A stretch of 49,826 bases of DNA from Vreelandella rituensis (GCF_003336665.1 NZ_QPIJ01000030.1:1-49826), one strand, 5' to 3'. Positions 17,766 through 26,104 are shown, counted from the stretch's first letter. Notes: generated by a model from the sequence alone, not told the origin. Numbers and translations: made by a program.

Positions 17766-17771
17766 TATAAT
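17766..17771 (+). promoter_or_regulatory. Candidate -10 element (TATAAT)
   Basis: A perfect TATAAT stands 52 bases before the start of the next gene. No good -35 stands 17 bases upstream. An ACGACTTT direct repeat (17737-17744, 17754-17761) lies just upstream and could be an activator site. Confidence 0.45.
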
Positions 17772-17823
17772 GCGTCGCAGCAACTTATTTTTACCAGGGG
17801 TTTCCCCTCAGGAGATCATCTCC

Positions 17824-18123
17824 ATGTCTTACGATACGACCACTCACCTGCAACGCAGCCTTCGCCAATGCCTGTCCACCGTGGCGGCACTGCTTTACGA
17901 TCATGGCCATGTGCTGGAAAGCATCACCCTGTCTCACCGCGGGCTGGACCAACGCGAGCTTGGCTCCCTAGGCACCGCTTCCCGCCAATGGAAAGCCTGC
18001 CAGAAAGTGCTGGAAAGCAGCGAAGCCGCTACCTACAACGAGCATGAGCGCTTCGTATTGACCCATATGGGCCGCGAGCTGATGTTCGACATGTTCGGCC
18101 AGGGTGCCGCTGACTGCGCCTGA
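17824..18123 (+). CDS. Hypothetical protein, 99 residues
   Basis: Not recognised. The protein starts MSYDTTTHLQRSLRQCL, is probably all-helical and soluble, and contains two Cys in its first 70 residues and two more toward the end. AGGAGA lies eight bases before the ATG, which decides the start; longer upstream readings lack such a site. It has its own -10-like sequence and a strong terminator behind it, so it is probably a single-gene transcript. Codon use resembles its neighbours. Confidence 0.75.
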   Translation: MSYDTTTHLQRSLRQCLSTVAALLYDHGHVLESITLSHRGLDQRELGSLGTASRQWKACQKVLESSEAATYNEHERFVLTHMGRELMFDMFGQGAADCA

Positions 18124-18194
18124 ACGCCAACAAGCTCTTGCTTAATATCGATAGGTTTTGGTTATCCACAGGCGCTCAATAGCTCGATGAAACG

Positions 18195-18231
18195 CCCCAC
18201 GGCCGGGGCTTCATCTTGCACGGCCGTGGGG
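18195..18231. terminator. Strong hairpin between convergent genes
   Basis: CCCCACGGCCG and its exact complement form an 11-base-pair GC-rich stem with a 15-base loop. It lies between the 99-residue protein gene and the oppositely oriented 24-residue peptide gene and can serve both. No long T run follows. Confidence 0.6.
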
Positions 18232-18261
18232 GCTCATCAGATCTTTATCCAACATCCAGCG

Positions 18262-18336
18262 CTAGCGCAATCCCAGCAGGGAAAGGATGAACAACACAAC
18301 CACGATCAACCCGATGATGTAGATAATATTACGCAT
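18262..18336 (-). CDS. 24-residue single-span membrane peptide
   Basis: The reading frame encodes MRNIIYIIGLIVVVLFILSL ending LGLR, then TAG. Apart from Arg2, Asn3 and the last Arg, it is one continuous hydrophobic helix, so it is very likely an inner-membrane peptide. AAGGAA stands seven bases before the ATG, an appropriate ribosome site. Peptides with a similar Asn-Ile-Ile-Tyr start occur in gammaproteobacteria as unnamed small proteins, to my knowledge without assigned function. It sits alone between a hairpin and the divergent serine hydrolase gene. The remaining sequence 18337-18552 shows no other gene. Confidence 0.7.
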   Translation of the reverse strand: MRNIIYIIGLIVVVLFILSLLGLR

Positions 18337-18552
18337 AGCGATATTCCTTGCTTTATTAGCTTACAGTACAGGGAGTGGCCTGACGCAATGCCGGCCAACC
18401 CTCTCAGCCTAACAGCCATTCCAGAAAGTTGCCTGAATTCCGGTCTCTCCGACTAGAGTGAGCCTTCACTTTTCCTGCTTGAGCGTGCCCCCAAGGAACC
18501 TTGCCTCCTGGCAGAGCTCGAACGTGGATGCCCTCAATCAAGGAATGATGTC

Positions 18553-19581
18553 ATGCGTCTTGCTCGCCTGTGCCGGCTACCCGGCGTGATCACGTTACTG
18601 TTCAGCACTCAGGTTTTGGCTGCCGCGCCGCCAAGCGATAGTACGCTGACTGCCATGAGCACGGCAGCGCAGCGCCTTGAGCCGCTGCATAATATCGTGG
18701 TCGCTCATCAGGGCGAGATCATCCATACGCATCACCAGCGCGGGCCTGCCGTCGATCAGCCCGTCAACATCAAATCGCTTTCCAAAACCGTGCTTGCCGC
18801 CCTGGCAGGCGCCGCCATCGAAGAAGGCATCATCGAATCGGTGGAACAACCGGTGGTCGATCTGCTCGGCTCTCTGGTGCCGGCGGATGCCGTCCCCAAG
18901 GTCGAGGAAATCAGCGTGGGGCACCTGCTTTCGATGCAGGCGGGACTCGAGCGCACCTCCGGGGATAATTACAGCGCCTGGGTCGCCAGCCGCAATTGGG
19001 TGGCGTATGTACTCAGCCGTCCTTTCGAAGACGAGCCCGGCGGCATCATGCTCTACTCCACCGGCTCCAGCCATTTGCTTTCCGCCGCCCTGACCCAAGC
19101 CAGTGGTGAATCCACCCTGGCGCTTGCAAGGCGCTTGCTGGGCGAGCCGCTGGATATCAGGATTCCCACCTGGCCGCGCGACCCTCAAGGCATTTATTTC
19201 GGCGGTAACAACATGCGGCTTTCCCCACTGGCGCTGATCCAGATCGGTGAGCTTTATCGCAACGATGGCCGCGTCGATGACCAAAGAGTACTACCGGAAG
19301 GCTGGGTCGAGACCTCCTGGAAGCCGCGCGGCACCTCGAAATGGACCGGGGATGGTTACGGCTACGGCTGGTTCAGCACCCGGATCGCCGATGAATTGGT
19401 CTACTACGGGCGTGGATTCGGTGGCCAGGCGCTGTATGTGGTGCCGTCACGCGATTTGACGGTTGTCATCACCTCGAACCCCCACCCGCCGTCGCCGGGC
19501 AGAGGCTTTCAAGGCAAGCTCAATCGCCTGATGGATATCCTGCTGACGGAACAAACCCAGGTGGAGGAAGACACGCCCTGA
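18553..19581 (+). CDS. Serine hydrolase of the beta-lactamase/class C family
   Basis: This 342-residue protein has an N-terminal signal peptide (to about residue 24, ending QVLAAA) and is expected in the periplasm. The nucleophile motif SxxK is Ser75-Leu-Ser-Lys78, and the second motif is Tyr168-Ser-Thr. VGHLLSMQAGLER and the GRGFGGQALYVVPSRDLTVVITSN block are typical of the serine beta-lactamase-related hydrolases (esterases, DD-peptidases, 6-aminohexanoate-dimer hydrolase-like). The substrate cannot be told from sequence. It is not a classical AmpC: the KTG box appears replaced by GRG. AAGGA precedes the ATG. Confidence 0.88.
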   Translation: MRLARLCRLPGVITLLFSTQVLAAAPPSDSTLTAMSTAAQRLEPLHNIVVAHQGEIIHTHHQRGPAVDQPVNIKSLSKTVLAALAGAAIEEGIIESVEQPVVDLLGSLVPADAVPKVEEISVGHLLSMQAGLERTSGDNYSAWVASRNWVAYVLSRPFEDEPGGIMLYSTGSSHLLSAALTQASGESTLALARRLLGEPLDIRIPTWPRDPQGIYFGGNNMRLSPLALIQIGELYRNDGRVDDQRVLPEGWVETSWKPRGTSKWTGDGYGYGWFSTRIADELVYYGRGFGGQALYVVPSRDLTVVITSNPHPPSPGRGFQGKLNRLMDILLTEQTQVEEDTP

Positions 19582-19683
19582 GGCATACAACGAGGAATCG
19601 GCACACAATAGAAAGAGCTGTAGACAGGATCCAGTCCAGAGGGGACACTGGTAACGAGCCCGCGCGCAAACAGATGAGTCCCC

Positions 19684-20598
19684 ATGCAGCACACCCGCTT
19701 TTGGAGCACGACCCTCTTGCCTCAGCTGGCGCATTTTACCTGGCGTGTGCTGTGCGCCTTTGTGCGTAACCGCGGCATTTTGCTCGCCGGTGGCGTGGGT
19801 TACAACGTGATGCTTTCAATAGTGCCCCTTCTGGCGCTGCTCGGTGTACTGCTGACCCATATCGTCGACGAACAACAGTTGCTCGGCGTGATCGCGATCC
19901 AGGCCCAGCACCTGACACCGGCACATGCCGATATCCTGATTGATGCAGTGCGCGCCCTTCTCGATTCTCGCGAGGCCATCGGAAACTTCGGGATCGTGGT
20001 ACTGCTGGTGTTTAGCTCCTTCGCCTTTCGCATGCTCGAAGATGCCATGGGGATCATCTTCCACCAACCCGACAATCCCATCCGGCGCAGTGCCTGGGTA
20101 TCGGCGCTACTGCCTTACGCTTTCATGCTGGTGCTGGGCAGCGGAATTCTCAGCCTGACGCTGCTGGTCTCGGCGACAAGCGCCATCAATGAACTGTTAC
20201 TGGTGATGTCCGGCCATGGCCTGCCCTTTGCGGGCCTCTCGGTATCGCTGCTTAACCTGCTCAGTTTCATCGGTGTTTTCGTGCTGTTCAGCGGCATTTA
20301 CAAGGTGTTGCCGGTGGTACGCATCTCGCTACACCGTGCGGTGGTGGGAGGGTTCGTCGCGGCGTTGTTGTGGGAAGGCGTGCGCCTGTTGTTGATTTTC
20401 TACTTTGCCCATGTGTCATTCGTCAATGCCGTCTACGGCTCGTTGGCGACCTTGATCGTGGTATTACTCAGCCTGGAGGTAGGCGCCATCATCTTGCTGC
20501 TGGGCGGCCAGGTAATCGCTGAGCTTGAGCACAGCCATCGGGTGGGCGTGGCCTGGCACATCGACCCACGCCGGGCGGTGGTGACTCACGTCGACTGA
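19684..20598 (+). CDS. YihY/BrkB family inner-membrane protein
   Basis: The 304-residue protein has six predicted membrane helices. The family's early motif is present (RNRGILLAGGVGYNVMLSIVPLLALL), as are FSSFAFRMLEDAMGIIF and the late block AALLWEGVRLLLIFYFAHVSFVNAVYGSLATLIVVLLSLEVGAIILLLGGQV. The family was once misnamed ribonuclease BN, and its role is still unclear. There is only a weak ribosome site before the ATG. It lies 102 bases after the serine hydrolase gene, and its end overlaps the convergent TerB-like gene by 13 bases. Confidence 0.9.
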   Translation: MQHTRFWSTTLLPQLAHFTWRVLCAFVRNRGILLAGGVGYNVMLSIVPLLALLGVLLTHIVDEQQLLGVIAIQAQHLTPAHADILIDAVRALLDSREAIGNFGIVVLLVFSSFAFRMLEDAMGIIFHQPDNPIRRSAWVSALLPYAFMLVLGSGILSLTLLVSATSAINELLLVMSGHGLPFAGLSVSLLNLLSFIGVFVLFSGIYKVLPVVRISLHRAVVGGFVAALLWEGVRLLLIFYFAHVSFVNAVYGSLATLIVVLLSLEVGAIILLLGGQVIAELEHSHRVGVAWHIDPRRAVVTHVD

Positions 20599-21047
20599 CG
20601 TTCTTCTTCCACACTCAGCTTGGTACGAATGAAATCGCTGTGCCCGACATGCAACAGATCCGCCAGGCGACGGATACGGTGCTCCTCCAGCGGGTCGACC
20701 TTGCCGTCGGCCCAGGCCAGCTGCCACATCAACCTGACCAGTTCCACACGCTGTTCATAACCGTAATGCTCCTTGATCAGGCTGACGAACTGATAATGAT
20801 CCACGGCGTCTTCGACTTCCTGGCGCGCCAGCTCCATCAGCTCGTCCACCGCCGTGCCGCCAAGATGATAACGCTCTCTGAGCAGGTGCCTCAGGGTGGA
20901 AAGCTCCGCCTCACTGACCTGATGGTCGGCGCGCATCACCTCACATAGAAGCGCGGCGGAGGCCAGTTCTAGCGTGTAGGCGTCGCCCTGGCGGCTTTCC
21001 GGCTCGACCAGGCTACGCTGGAAAAACTGCTGAATGGCATCAAGCAT
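20586..21047 (-). CDS. TerB-like (tellurite-resistance TerB fold) protein
   Basis: This 153-residue helical protein belongs to the COG4103-like group. It has the repeated acidic TerB motif: LCEVMRADHQVSEAELSTL near residue 35 and LMWQLAWADGKVDPLEEHRIRRLADLL near 105-131, where the A-D-x-x-x-x-x-E pattern may bind a metal. Proteins of this kind are common stand-alone genes, and tellurite resistance should not be assumed. GGAGA lies eight bases before the ATG. It is followed on the opposite strand by the YihY gene, with overlapping ends. Confidence 0.85.
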   Translation of the reverse strand: MLDAIQQFFQRSLVEPESRQGDAYTLELASAALLCEVMRADHQVSEAELSTLRHLLRERYHLGGTAVDELMELARQEVEDAVDHYQFVSLIKEHYGYEQRVELVRLMWQLAWADGKVDPLEEHRIRRLADLLHVGHSDFIRTKLSVEEERQST

Positions 21048-21102
21048 CTATCGGGTCTCCACAGGGATACAGTTGTCAGATTTCCTTGACGGCGAGCCCG
21101 GG

Positions 21103-21627
21103 TCAGTGGCCCTGGCCCAAGTGCGCTTTCTTTTCTCGGGGCGTCACTTTATCGATCACCACCTCGGGATGATGGCTGTGGATCACGGTCCGGTACTCGT
21201 CTTCGCGTTCGTCGGGAACATCCGCCATCATCAGCATGGCACCGCCCTTGATGGGTTTCTCGAACTCGCTGATCTTTACGTCTTTCACGGAAACCCCCAG
21301 CATCGTACTGGTCCAGACCCCGAACAGCGCACCAAAAAGCGTCATGCCTACCAGCATCCAGATCAGGTTGGTGCCTTCGAGTATGTAATGGATGACAAGG
21401 CCCAATACCGCGCCTATCGCGCCCCCTATCAACAAGCCGCGCTTGGATGCATTGGCGACATCGGAGGTCTGGATAAGCGTGGCATTCGGCACGCCTTCCT
21501 TTTCCAGCGGCCTCCAGTCCTTGCCCACAACGTGCAAATGATCCTTGGTCAAGCCCATGGCATTGAGTTCATTGGCGATATTGGAGGTGATTTCCTTGTC
21601 AGGAATCAGAAAATACAGACGCTGCAT
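21103..21627 (-). CDS. DUF1269-type membrane protein
   Basis: The 174-residue protein has an N-terminal alpha/beta part (MQRLYFLIPDKEITSNIANEL). A central pair of membrane segments follows (RGLLIGGAIGAVLGLVIHYIL and LIWMLVGMTLFGALFGVW). The cytoplasmic C-terminal half carries MLMMADVPDEREDEY and HPEVVIDKV, which resembles a small ligand- or stress-sensing domain. The function is unknown. GGAG is eight bases before the ATG, and a second copy of the same ribosome-site sequence is 15 bases further upstream. It probably shares a transcript with the TerB-like gene. Confidence 0.85.
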   Translation of the reverse strand: MQRLYFLIPDKEITSNIANELNAMGLTKDHLHVVGKDWRPLEKEGVPNATLIQTSDVANASKRGLLIGGAIGAVLGLVIHYILEGTNLIWMLVGMTLFGALFGVWTSTMLGVSVKDVKISEFEKPIKGGAMLMMADVPDEREDEYRTVIHSHHPEVVIDKVTPREKKAHLGQGH

Positions 21628-21632
21628 GGCCT

Positions 21633-21661
21633 TTACTCCTTATCCTCTTACTCCTTATCCT
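21633..21661 (-). repeat. Tandem duplication of a ribosome-binding sequence
   Basis: On the minus strand, AGGATAAGGAGTAA occurs twice in tandem with a 15-base period, directly before the DUF1269 gene. The copy nearer the gene is at the right distance to act as ribosome site; the second is a spare 15 bases upstream. Confidence 0.8.
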
Positions 21662-21686
21662 GCCACGCCAAGGCGGTACGGCTCGA

Positions 21687-22682
21687 TCAGCGCCGTTTAA
21701 GCTGATCACGCAACTGGGTCGGAACCTTCTTGATGATCAACCGATCCTGCGCTTCGTCATACTCGATACTTGAGCCCAGCAAGTGCGAATCAAAACTGAT
21801 CGAGACGCCGCCAGCGCGCCCTGTGAAGCGCCGAAACTGGTTCAATGTACGCTTGTCGGGCGGGATCTCCTCTGCCAAACCATAGTCGGCATTACGGATG
21901 TGATCAAAGAACGCCTTGGGCTTTTGCTCGTCGACCAGCCCGGAAAGCTCCTCTAAAGTGATCGGCTCGCCACGGCGCAGCTGTTCATCGGCATAGCCTA
22001 CCAGGGCGTCGGTTTTTTCACGGCTGGCCGCGTCGTCGAAGTCTTCCTGCTCCACGTAGTCGCTGAAAGCCTTGAGCAAGGTGCGGGTTTCGCTGGGCGC
22101 ATCGATGCCCTCCTCCATGCCGAGAAGCTCGGCCATCGCTTCGGCGAGTTTCTTGCCGCCACGATCCTTGAGAAACGACACATACTGGGCCTCAGGAGCC
22201 GCGTTTTGCCATTGCGTCAGGTTGATGCGCGCCGCCAGGGTTAACTGGCCGAGATTGAGCTGTGCGGCGGGTACTGCCGTGTGGCTGTCGTCAATACCGA
22301 TACCGTGGCGCTGATGCACAAGCGCCAGGGTCAGGGTGTCGGTTTCGCCTTGGCGTGCATGGCCGAACACCAGATAACCCCCCACGGCAAGACGTTCTTC
22401 AAGCACCCTGCACAGCCGCTCGCCGATCTCACGGCTGAGCTGGGAAAAGTCCTGGTCACCGGCCAGATAAGCGGCCAACCAACCGGAAAACGGGCTGGCG
22501 CCCTCGCCTTCCACGAAGCGACCCCAGCCCTTGGGCTTGGTGTTGTAGGCATCGTTGACCGCCGCCATCAAGTCATCCATCACGGCACTCGAGGGATGCG
22601 CCTGCGGCGCGGCGTGGAGTTTCAAACGATCGCCTTCAGCACTGGGCTCAAGGCGATGCACTATGCTTTGCAGTAACGGCAT
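21687..22682 (-). CDS. yejK: Nucleoid-associated protein NdpA (YejK)
   Basis: This 331-residue cytoplasmic protein belongs to the 37-kDa nucleoid-associated family, a DNA-binding protein of the bacterial nucleoid with no known catalytic role. Recognisable blocks are the start MPLLQSIVHRLEP, NDAYNTKPKGWGRF near residue 45, YVSFLKDRGGKKLAEAM near 168, LRRGEPITLEELSGLVDEQKPKAF, and the C-terminal SISFDSHLLGSSIEYDEAQDRLIIKKVP. Length is as expected. It lies about 60 bases upstream of the DUF1269 gene and in the same direction, and about 50 bases after yadH. Confidence 0.93.
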   Translation of the reverse strand: MPLLQSIVHRLEPSAEGDRLKLHAAPQAHPSSAVMDDLMAAVNDAYNTKPKGWGRFVEGEGASPFSGWLAAYLAGDQDFSQLSREIGERLCRVLEERLAVGGYLVFGHARQGETDTLTLALVHQRHGIGIDDSHTAVPAAQLNLGQLTLAARINLTQWQNAAPEAQYVSFLKDRGGKKLAEAMAELLGMEEGIDAPSETRTLLKAFSDYVEQEDFDDAASREKTDALVGYADEQLRRGEPITLEELSGLVDEQKPKAFFDHIRNADYGLAEEIPPDKRTLNQFRRFTGRAGGVSISFDSHLLGSSIEYDEAQDRLIIKKVPTQLRDQLKRR

Positions 22683-22735
22683 GATTCACTCGGCTGGAAC
22701 GAAACGGTAGGTGGCAAGAATGGCTAGTTGGCAAA

Positions 22736-23497
22736 TTACGGCTTGAGGCGATAACCGGTGCGAAATATCCAGCTGATCAGCGCCAGACACACGCCCAAAA
22801 ATAGCAGGATCATGGCCACACTGGCGGCCAGGCTGACATCGCTGACGCCATAGAAGCTCCAGCGAAAGCCACTGATCAAGTAGAGCACCGGGTTGAACAG
22901 GGTCACGCCTTGCCAGAACGGCGGCAGCATGTCGATGGAATAGAAGCTGCCCCCCAGAAACGTCAGGGGAGTGATCACCAGCAGTGGCACCAGCTGCAGT
23001 TTATCGAAACCGTCGGCCCAGATGCCGATGATGAAGCCCAATAGACTGAAGGTGATCGCGGTGAGCACCAGAAACGCCATCATCCACAGCGGATGTGCGA
23101 TCTCCAACGGCACGAAGAAGCCGGCGGTGGCGAGTATGATCAAGCCCAATACCACCGACTTGGTCGCCGCCGCCCCGACATAGCCGATCACGATTTCCAG
23201 ATAGGAGATGGGCGCCGACAGCAGCTCGTAGACGCTTCCCGAAAACTTGGGAAAGAAAATGCCGAAAGAGGCATTCGAGACACTCTGGGTCAGCAGCATC
23301 AGCATGATCAAACCGGGCACGATGAAAGCCCCGTAACTGATGCCATCGATCTCGCTGATTCGCGACCCGATAGCCGCCCCGAACACCACGAAATACAACG
23401 AAGTGGAAATGACCGGCGAGACAATGCTCTGTAACAGGGTGCGGCGGGTACGCGAAAGTTCCGCCATGTAAATGGCACGAACGGGATAGAGGTTCAT
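22736..23497 (-). CDS. yadH: ABC-2 type transporter permease YadH
   Basis: This 253-residue integral membrane protein has six hydrophobic segments and the ABC-2 permease signature near [27 protein letters not shown]. It includes the characteristic [21 protein letters not shown] and [16 protein letters not shown] blocks found in YadH. It forms an exporter with the adjacent ATPase. The substrate is unknown. The ATG at 23497 overlaps the yadG stop as TGATG, with AAGGAG five bases ahead inside yadG, so the two are translationally coupled. Confidence 0.93.
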   Translation of the reverse strand: MNLYPVRAIYMAELSRTRRTLLQSIVSPVISTSLYFVVFGAAIGSRISEIDGISYGAFIVPGLIMLMLLTQSVSNASFGIFFPKFSGSVYELLSAPISYLEIVIGYVGAAATKSVVLGLIILATAGFFVPLEIAHPLWMMAFLVLTAITFSLLGFIIGIWADGFDKLQLVPLLVITPLTFLGGSFYSIDMLPPFWQGVTLFNPVLYLISGFRWSFYGVSDVSLAASVAMILLFLGVCLALISWIFRTGYRLKP

Positions 23498-24444
23498 CAA
23501 CGCTCCTTGACCAGGTCGACGAAGATATCTTCCAGTGAGCTCTGGCGGGTATGCAAATCCTTGAAGACGAGACCGGCCGCCTCAACGTCGGCCAGAAGTG
23601 CAGAAATAGTACTGCTTTCCTGGCCTTCCGCACCGCCGGCCCGAGAGGCATCGTAAGTGTAGATCAGCTCGCTGCCATTGGCGGCAAGTTGCAGGTCGTA
23701 GGCGGCAAGGGCCGGCGGCACGCTATCCAGCGGTTCGTGCAGGTGCAGGGCCAGCTGCTTACTGCCCAGCTTGCGCATCAGGGCGGCCTTGTCTTCCACC
23801 AGCACGATTTCACCGTTGTTGATGACGCCGATACGGTCGGCCATTTCCTCGGCCTCTTCAATGTAATGCGTGGTGAGAATAATGGTCACCCCGCTTTCGC
23901 GCAGCTGACGCACCACATCCCACATCTCACGGCGCAGCCCGACATCCACGCCGGCGGTGGGCTCATCCAGAAACAGAATGCGCGGCTCGTGAGACAGCGC
24001 CTTGGCAATCAGCACCCGGCGCTTCATGCCGCCGGAAAGCGTGATCAGGCGATTATTGCGTTTGTCCCACAGGGTGAGCGATTTGAGTACGCGTTCTATA
24101 TGTCCCGGGTCGGGCGGCTTGCCGAACAACCCGCGGCTGAAATTGACGGTGTTCCAGACCGTCTCAAAAGCCTCGTTGGTCAATTCCTGCGGCACCAGGC
24201 CGATGCGGGAGCGCGCCTCGCGGTAATCGACCTGGTTATCGAAGCCATCCACCACTACCTGGCCATCCGTGGCATTGACCAGCCCGCATATCACGCTGAT
24301 CAAGGTCGTCTTGCCTGCGCCATTGGGGCCGAGAAGGGCAAATATTTCGCCCCGCTGAATGTCCAGGTCAATCTGTTTGAGCGCCTGGAAGCCTCCCTCG
24401 TAAGTCTTGTTGAGGGCACTGACACGGATGATTGGTTCGCTCAA
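23497..24444 (-). CDS. yadG: ABC transporter ATP-binding protein YadG
   Basis: This 315-residue ATPase has Walker [11 protein letters not shown]-loop VPQE, ABC signature LSGGMKRR, Walker [13 protein letters not shown] and H-loop TTHYIEEAE. The start is set at a TTG (reading [18 protein letters not shown]) because GGGAG lies six bases upstream and the family begins about there. A reading 11 codons longer passes through a strong hairpin and lacks a ribosome site. The C-terminal extension has the typical [11 protein letters not shown] end. It is the first gene of the yadGH pair. Confidence 0.93.
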   Translation of the reverse strand: MSEPIIRVSALNKTYEGGFQALKQIDLDIQRGEIFALLGPNGAGKTTLISVICGLVNATDGQVVVDGFDNQVDYREARSRIGLVPQELTNEAFETVWNTVNFSRGLFGKPPDPGHIERVLKSLTLWDKRNNRLITLSGGMKRRVLIAKALSHEPRILFLDEPTAGVDVGLRREMWDVVRQLRESGVTIILTTHYIEEAEEMADRIGVINNGEIVLVEDKAALMRKLGSKQLALHLHEPLDSVPPALAAYDLQLAANGSELIYTYDASRAGGAEGQESSTISALLADVEAAGLVFKDLHTRQSSLEDIFVDLVKER

Positions 24445-24457
24445 GACAAACTCCCAT

Positions 24458-24482
24458 CGACCGTGGCGAACCGCCACGGTCG
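24458..24482. repeat. Perfect 11-bp hairpin in the yadG leader
   Basis: CGACCGTGGCG, a three-base loop, and CGCCACGGTCG lie between the ppiC stop and the yadG ribosome site, a few bases ahead of the latter. It could end the ppiC transcript or act as a leader structure for yadG. There is no T run after it. Confidence 0.5.
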
Positions 24483-24527
24483 AGTAGTGTAGTGATGCGG
24501 GAAATGCTTACCGCTCTTTGACTGGCA

Positions 24528-24806
24528 TCAAGTGCGGCTGGTGACTTCCAGCAGGTGGTAACCGAACTGCGTCTTCACCGGGCCTTGAACCTGGTTCAGG
24601 TCGGCGCTGAATACCACCTTATCGAACTCCGGCACCATCTGGCCGGGGCCGAAGGTACCCAGTTCACCGCCCTGTTGGCCGGAGGGGCAGGATGAGTGCT
24701 CCCGGGCCACCTCGGCGAAGTCCTTGCCGTTCTCGATCTCTTGCTTGAGGGCGTTACATTTTTCTTCGCTGTCTACCAGAATGTGACGTGCGCTGGCCTT
24801 TGCCAT
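24528..24806 (-). CDS. ppiC: Peptidyl-prolyl cis-trans isomerase C (parvulin)
   Basis: This 92-residue single-domain parvulin catalyses proline isomerisation in the cytoplasm. Its whole length is the rotamase fold: ARHILVDSEEKC, DFAEVAREHSSCPSGQQGGELGTFGPGQMVPEFDKVVFSADLNQVQGPVKTQFGYHLLEV. The His, Cys, Met, Phe and the second His of the active site are all there. The start is the ATG at 24806 because AGGAG lies seven bases upstream; a reading 11 codons longer is less likely. It is probably transcribed by itself from the region divergent to the DHH gene. Confidence 0.95.
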   Translation of the reverse strand: MAKASARHILVDSEEKCNALKQEIENGKDFAEVAREHSSCPSGQQGGELGTFGPGQMVPEFDKVVFSADLNQVQGPVKTQFGYHLLEVTSRT

Positions 24807-24989
24807 GGGGATGCTCCTGTTTTTCAATGGTGTGATCATTTCACGGGAAGGGATAACAACACCACAAGCTTACCACGCAAATCGGCTGGGATTCGGCCTG
24901 ACATTGCAGGCGCGAATTCTCCAGGAATGTTTCGCCTCCCCGCCCGGGCTGGTATCTTCTTGTCACTTTCGTTTACCCGAGGATATACG

Positions 24990-25955
24990 ATGTCGGCTTC
25001 CGATTTCTCCCAGCATGCCCATCAAGGCTCTCCGCAATTCCGTCTGGTTACCCGGAGTGATTTCGATGGTCTGGTGTGCGGTGTACTACTCAAGCACTTG
25101 AACTTGATCGATGAGATCACCTTCGTGCATCCCAAGGACATGCAGGACGGCAAGGTCGAGATTACCGATCGGGATATCACCACCAACCTGCCGTACGTCG
25201 CGGGCTGCCATTTGGCATTCGACCATCACCTGAGCGAAACCGTGCGCAACACCGAGCGCGCCGCCAATCATGTTATCGACGCGGACACCCCCTCGGCGGC
25301 ACGCGTCGTCTGGCAATACTACGGCGGCCATGAGGCCTTTCCGGCGCGTTGGGACGCCATGATGGAAGCCGTGGACAAAGGGGATTCCGCCCAGTTCAAC
25401 CGGCAGGAAATTCTCGACCCCCAGGGCTGGGTGCTGCTCAATTTCATCATGGATGCACGTACCGGTCTCGGGCGCTTCCGCGAGTTTCGCATCTCCAACT
25501 ATCAGCTGATGATGCAACTGATCGATTACTGTCGCGACCACAACATCGACCAGATCCTCAACCTGCCGGATGTGCGCGAACGGGTGGAGCTCTACCGCGA
25601 CCATGAAGACAAGGCCAAGGAGCAGATCGAACGCTGCGCCAGCGTGCACGACAACCTGGTGGTGCTCGACCTGCGCGAGCAGGACCCGATCTATGCCACC
25701 AACCGTTTCGTGATCTACGCCCTCTACCCCCAGTGCAACATTTCCATCCACCAGATGTGGGGCCTGAAAAAACAGAACACGGTGCTGGCTATCGGCAAAT
25801 CGATTCTCGACCGCTCCAGCAACACCAATGTCGGCGAGCTGTGCCTGGACTACGGCGGTGGCGGCCATCTCAATGCCGGCACCTGCCAGATCGACAACGA
25901 CCAGGCCGATGCCACACTCCATGATATTATCTCGCGCATCAACGCCGACGGCTGA
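24990..25955 (+). CDS. DHH-DHHA1 family phosphoesterase (exopolyphosphatase-like)
   Basis: This 321-residue soluble protein has RSDFDGLVCG (Asp24, Asp26), the Asp78-His-His motif in FDHHLSE, and the C-terminal DHHA1 motif GGGGHLNAGTC (289-293). These coordinate the metals that hydrolyse phosphoanhydride or phosphodiester bonds. Similar proteins in gammaproteobacteria are usually labelled exopolyphosphatase or oligoribonuclease NrnA-like. The sequence does not decide between polyphosphate, pAp, short RNA or cyclic dinucleotide breakdown. GAGGATA lies about seven bases before the ATG. Given the amount of c-di-GMP machinery here, a role in linear dinucleotide breakdown is worth testing. Confidence 0.85.
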   Translation: MSASDFSQHAHQGSPQFRLVTRSDFDGLVCGVLLKHLNLIDEITFVHPKDMQDGKVEITDRDITTNLPYVAGCHLAFDHHLSETVRNTERAANHVIDADTPSAARVVWQYYGGHEAFPARWDAMMEAVDKGDSAQFNRQEILDPQGWVLLNFIMDARTGLGRFREFRISNYQLMMQLIDYCRDHNIDQILNLPDVRERVELYRDHEDKAKEQIERCASVHDNLVVLDLREQDPIYATNRFVIYALYPQCNISIHQMWGLKKQNTVLAIGKSILDRSSNTNVGELCLDYGGGGHLNAGTCQIDNDQADATLHDIISRINADG

Positions 25956-26026
25956 CGCCTGATCCTTGGCGCGAGGTGACGAGCTTCCACCGTGACAAGA
26001 CGCGGCTGTAACAAGGCTTGGATTTA

Positions 26027-26040
26027 TTGATGCGCGTCAT
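26027..26040 (+). promoter_or_regulatory. FNR/DNR-like box before nnrS
   Basis: TTGAT-GCGC-GTCAT matches the consensus TTGAT-N4-ATCAA fully on one side and at three of five positions on the other. In many bacteria nnrS is under NO- or oxygen-responsive CRP/FNR-type regulators. It lies 62 bases upstream of the start. Confidence 0.45.
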
Positions 26041-26065
26041 GGTTGTCAGGGCGTAATTACGTCAC

Positions 26066-26104
26066 CATGGCGATACCTTACTGAATTACTCGGGTATCGC
26101 CATG
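26066..26104 (+). promoter_or_regulatory. 12-bp hairpin containing the nnrS start codon
   Basis: CATGGCGATACC and its exact complement GGTATCGCCATG are separated by a 15-base loop. The right arm ends in the ATG of nnrS (26102-26104), so folded RNA would hide the start. The left arm carries another ATG that opens a five-codon frame (MAIPY, then stop). No purine-rich ribosome site is visible before either. Confidence 0.7.

Noticed and set aside
18187..18456. 89-codon plus-strand frame
   Set aside because: It runs through a strong hairpin, lacks a ribosome site and is antisense to the better-supported 24-residue membrane peptide gene.
20586..21047. Tellurite-resistance operon
   Set aside because: Only a TerB-like single gene is present. 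No terC, terD, terZ or related genes adjoin it.
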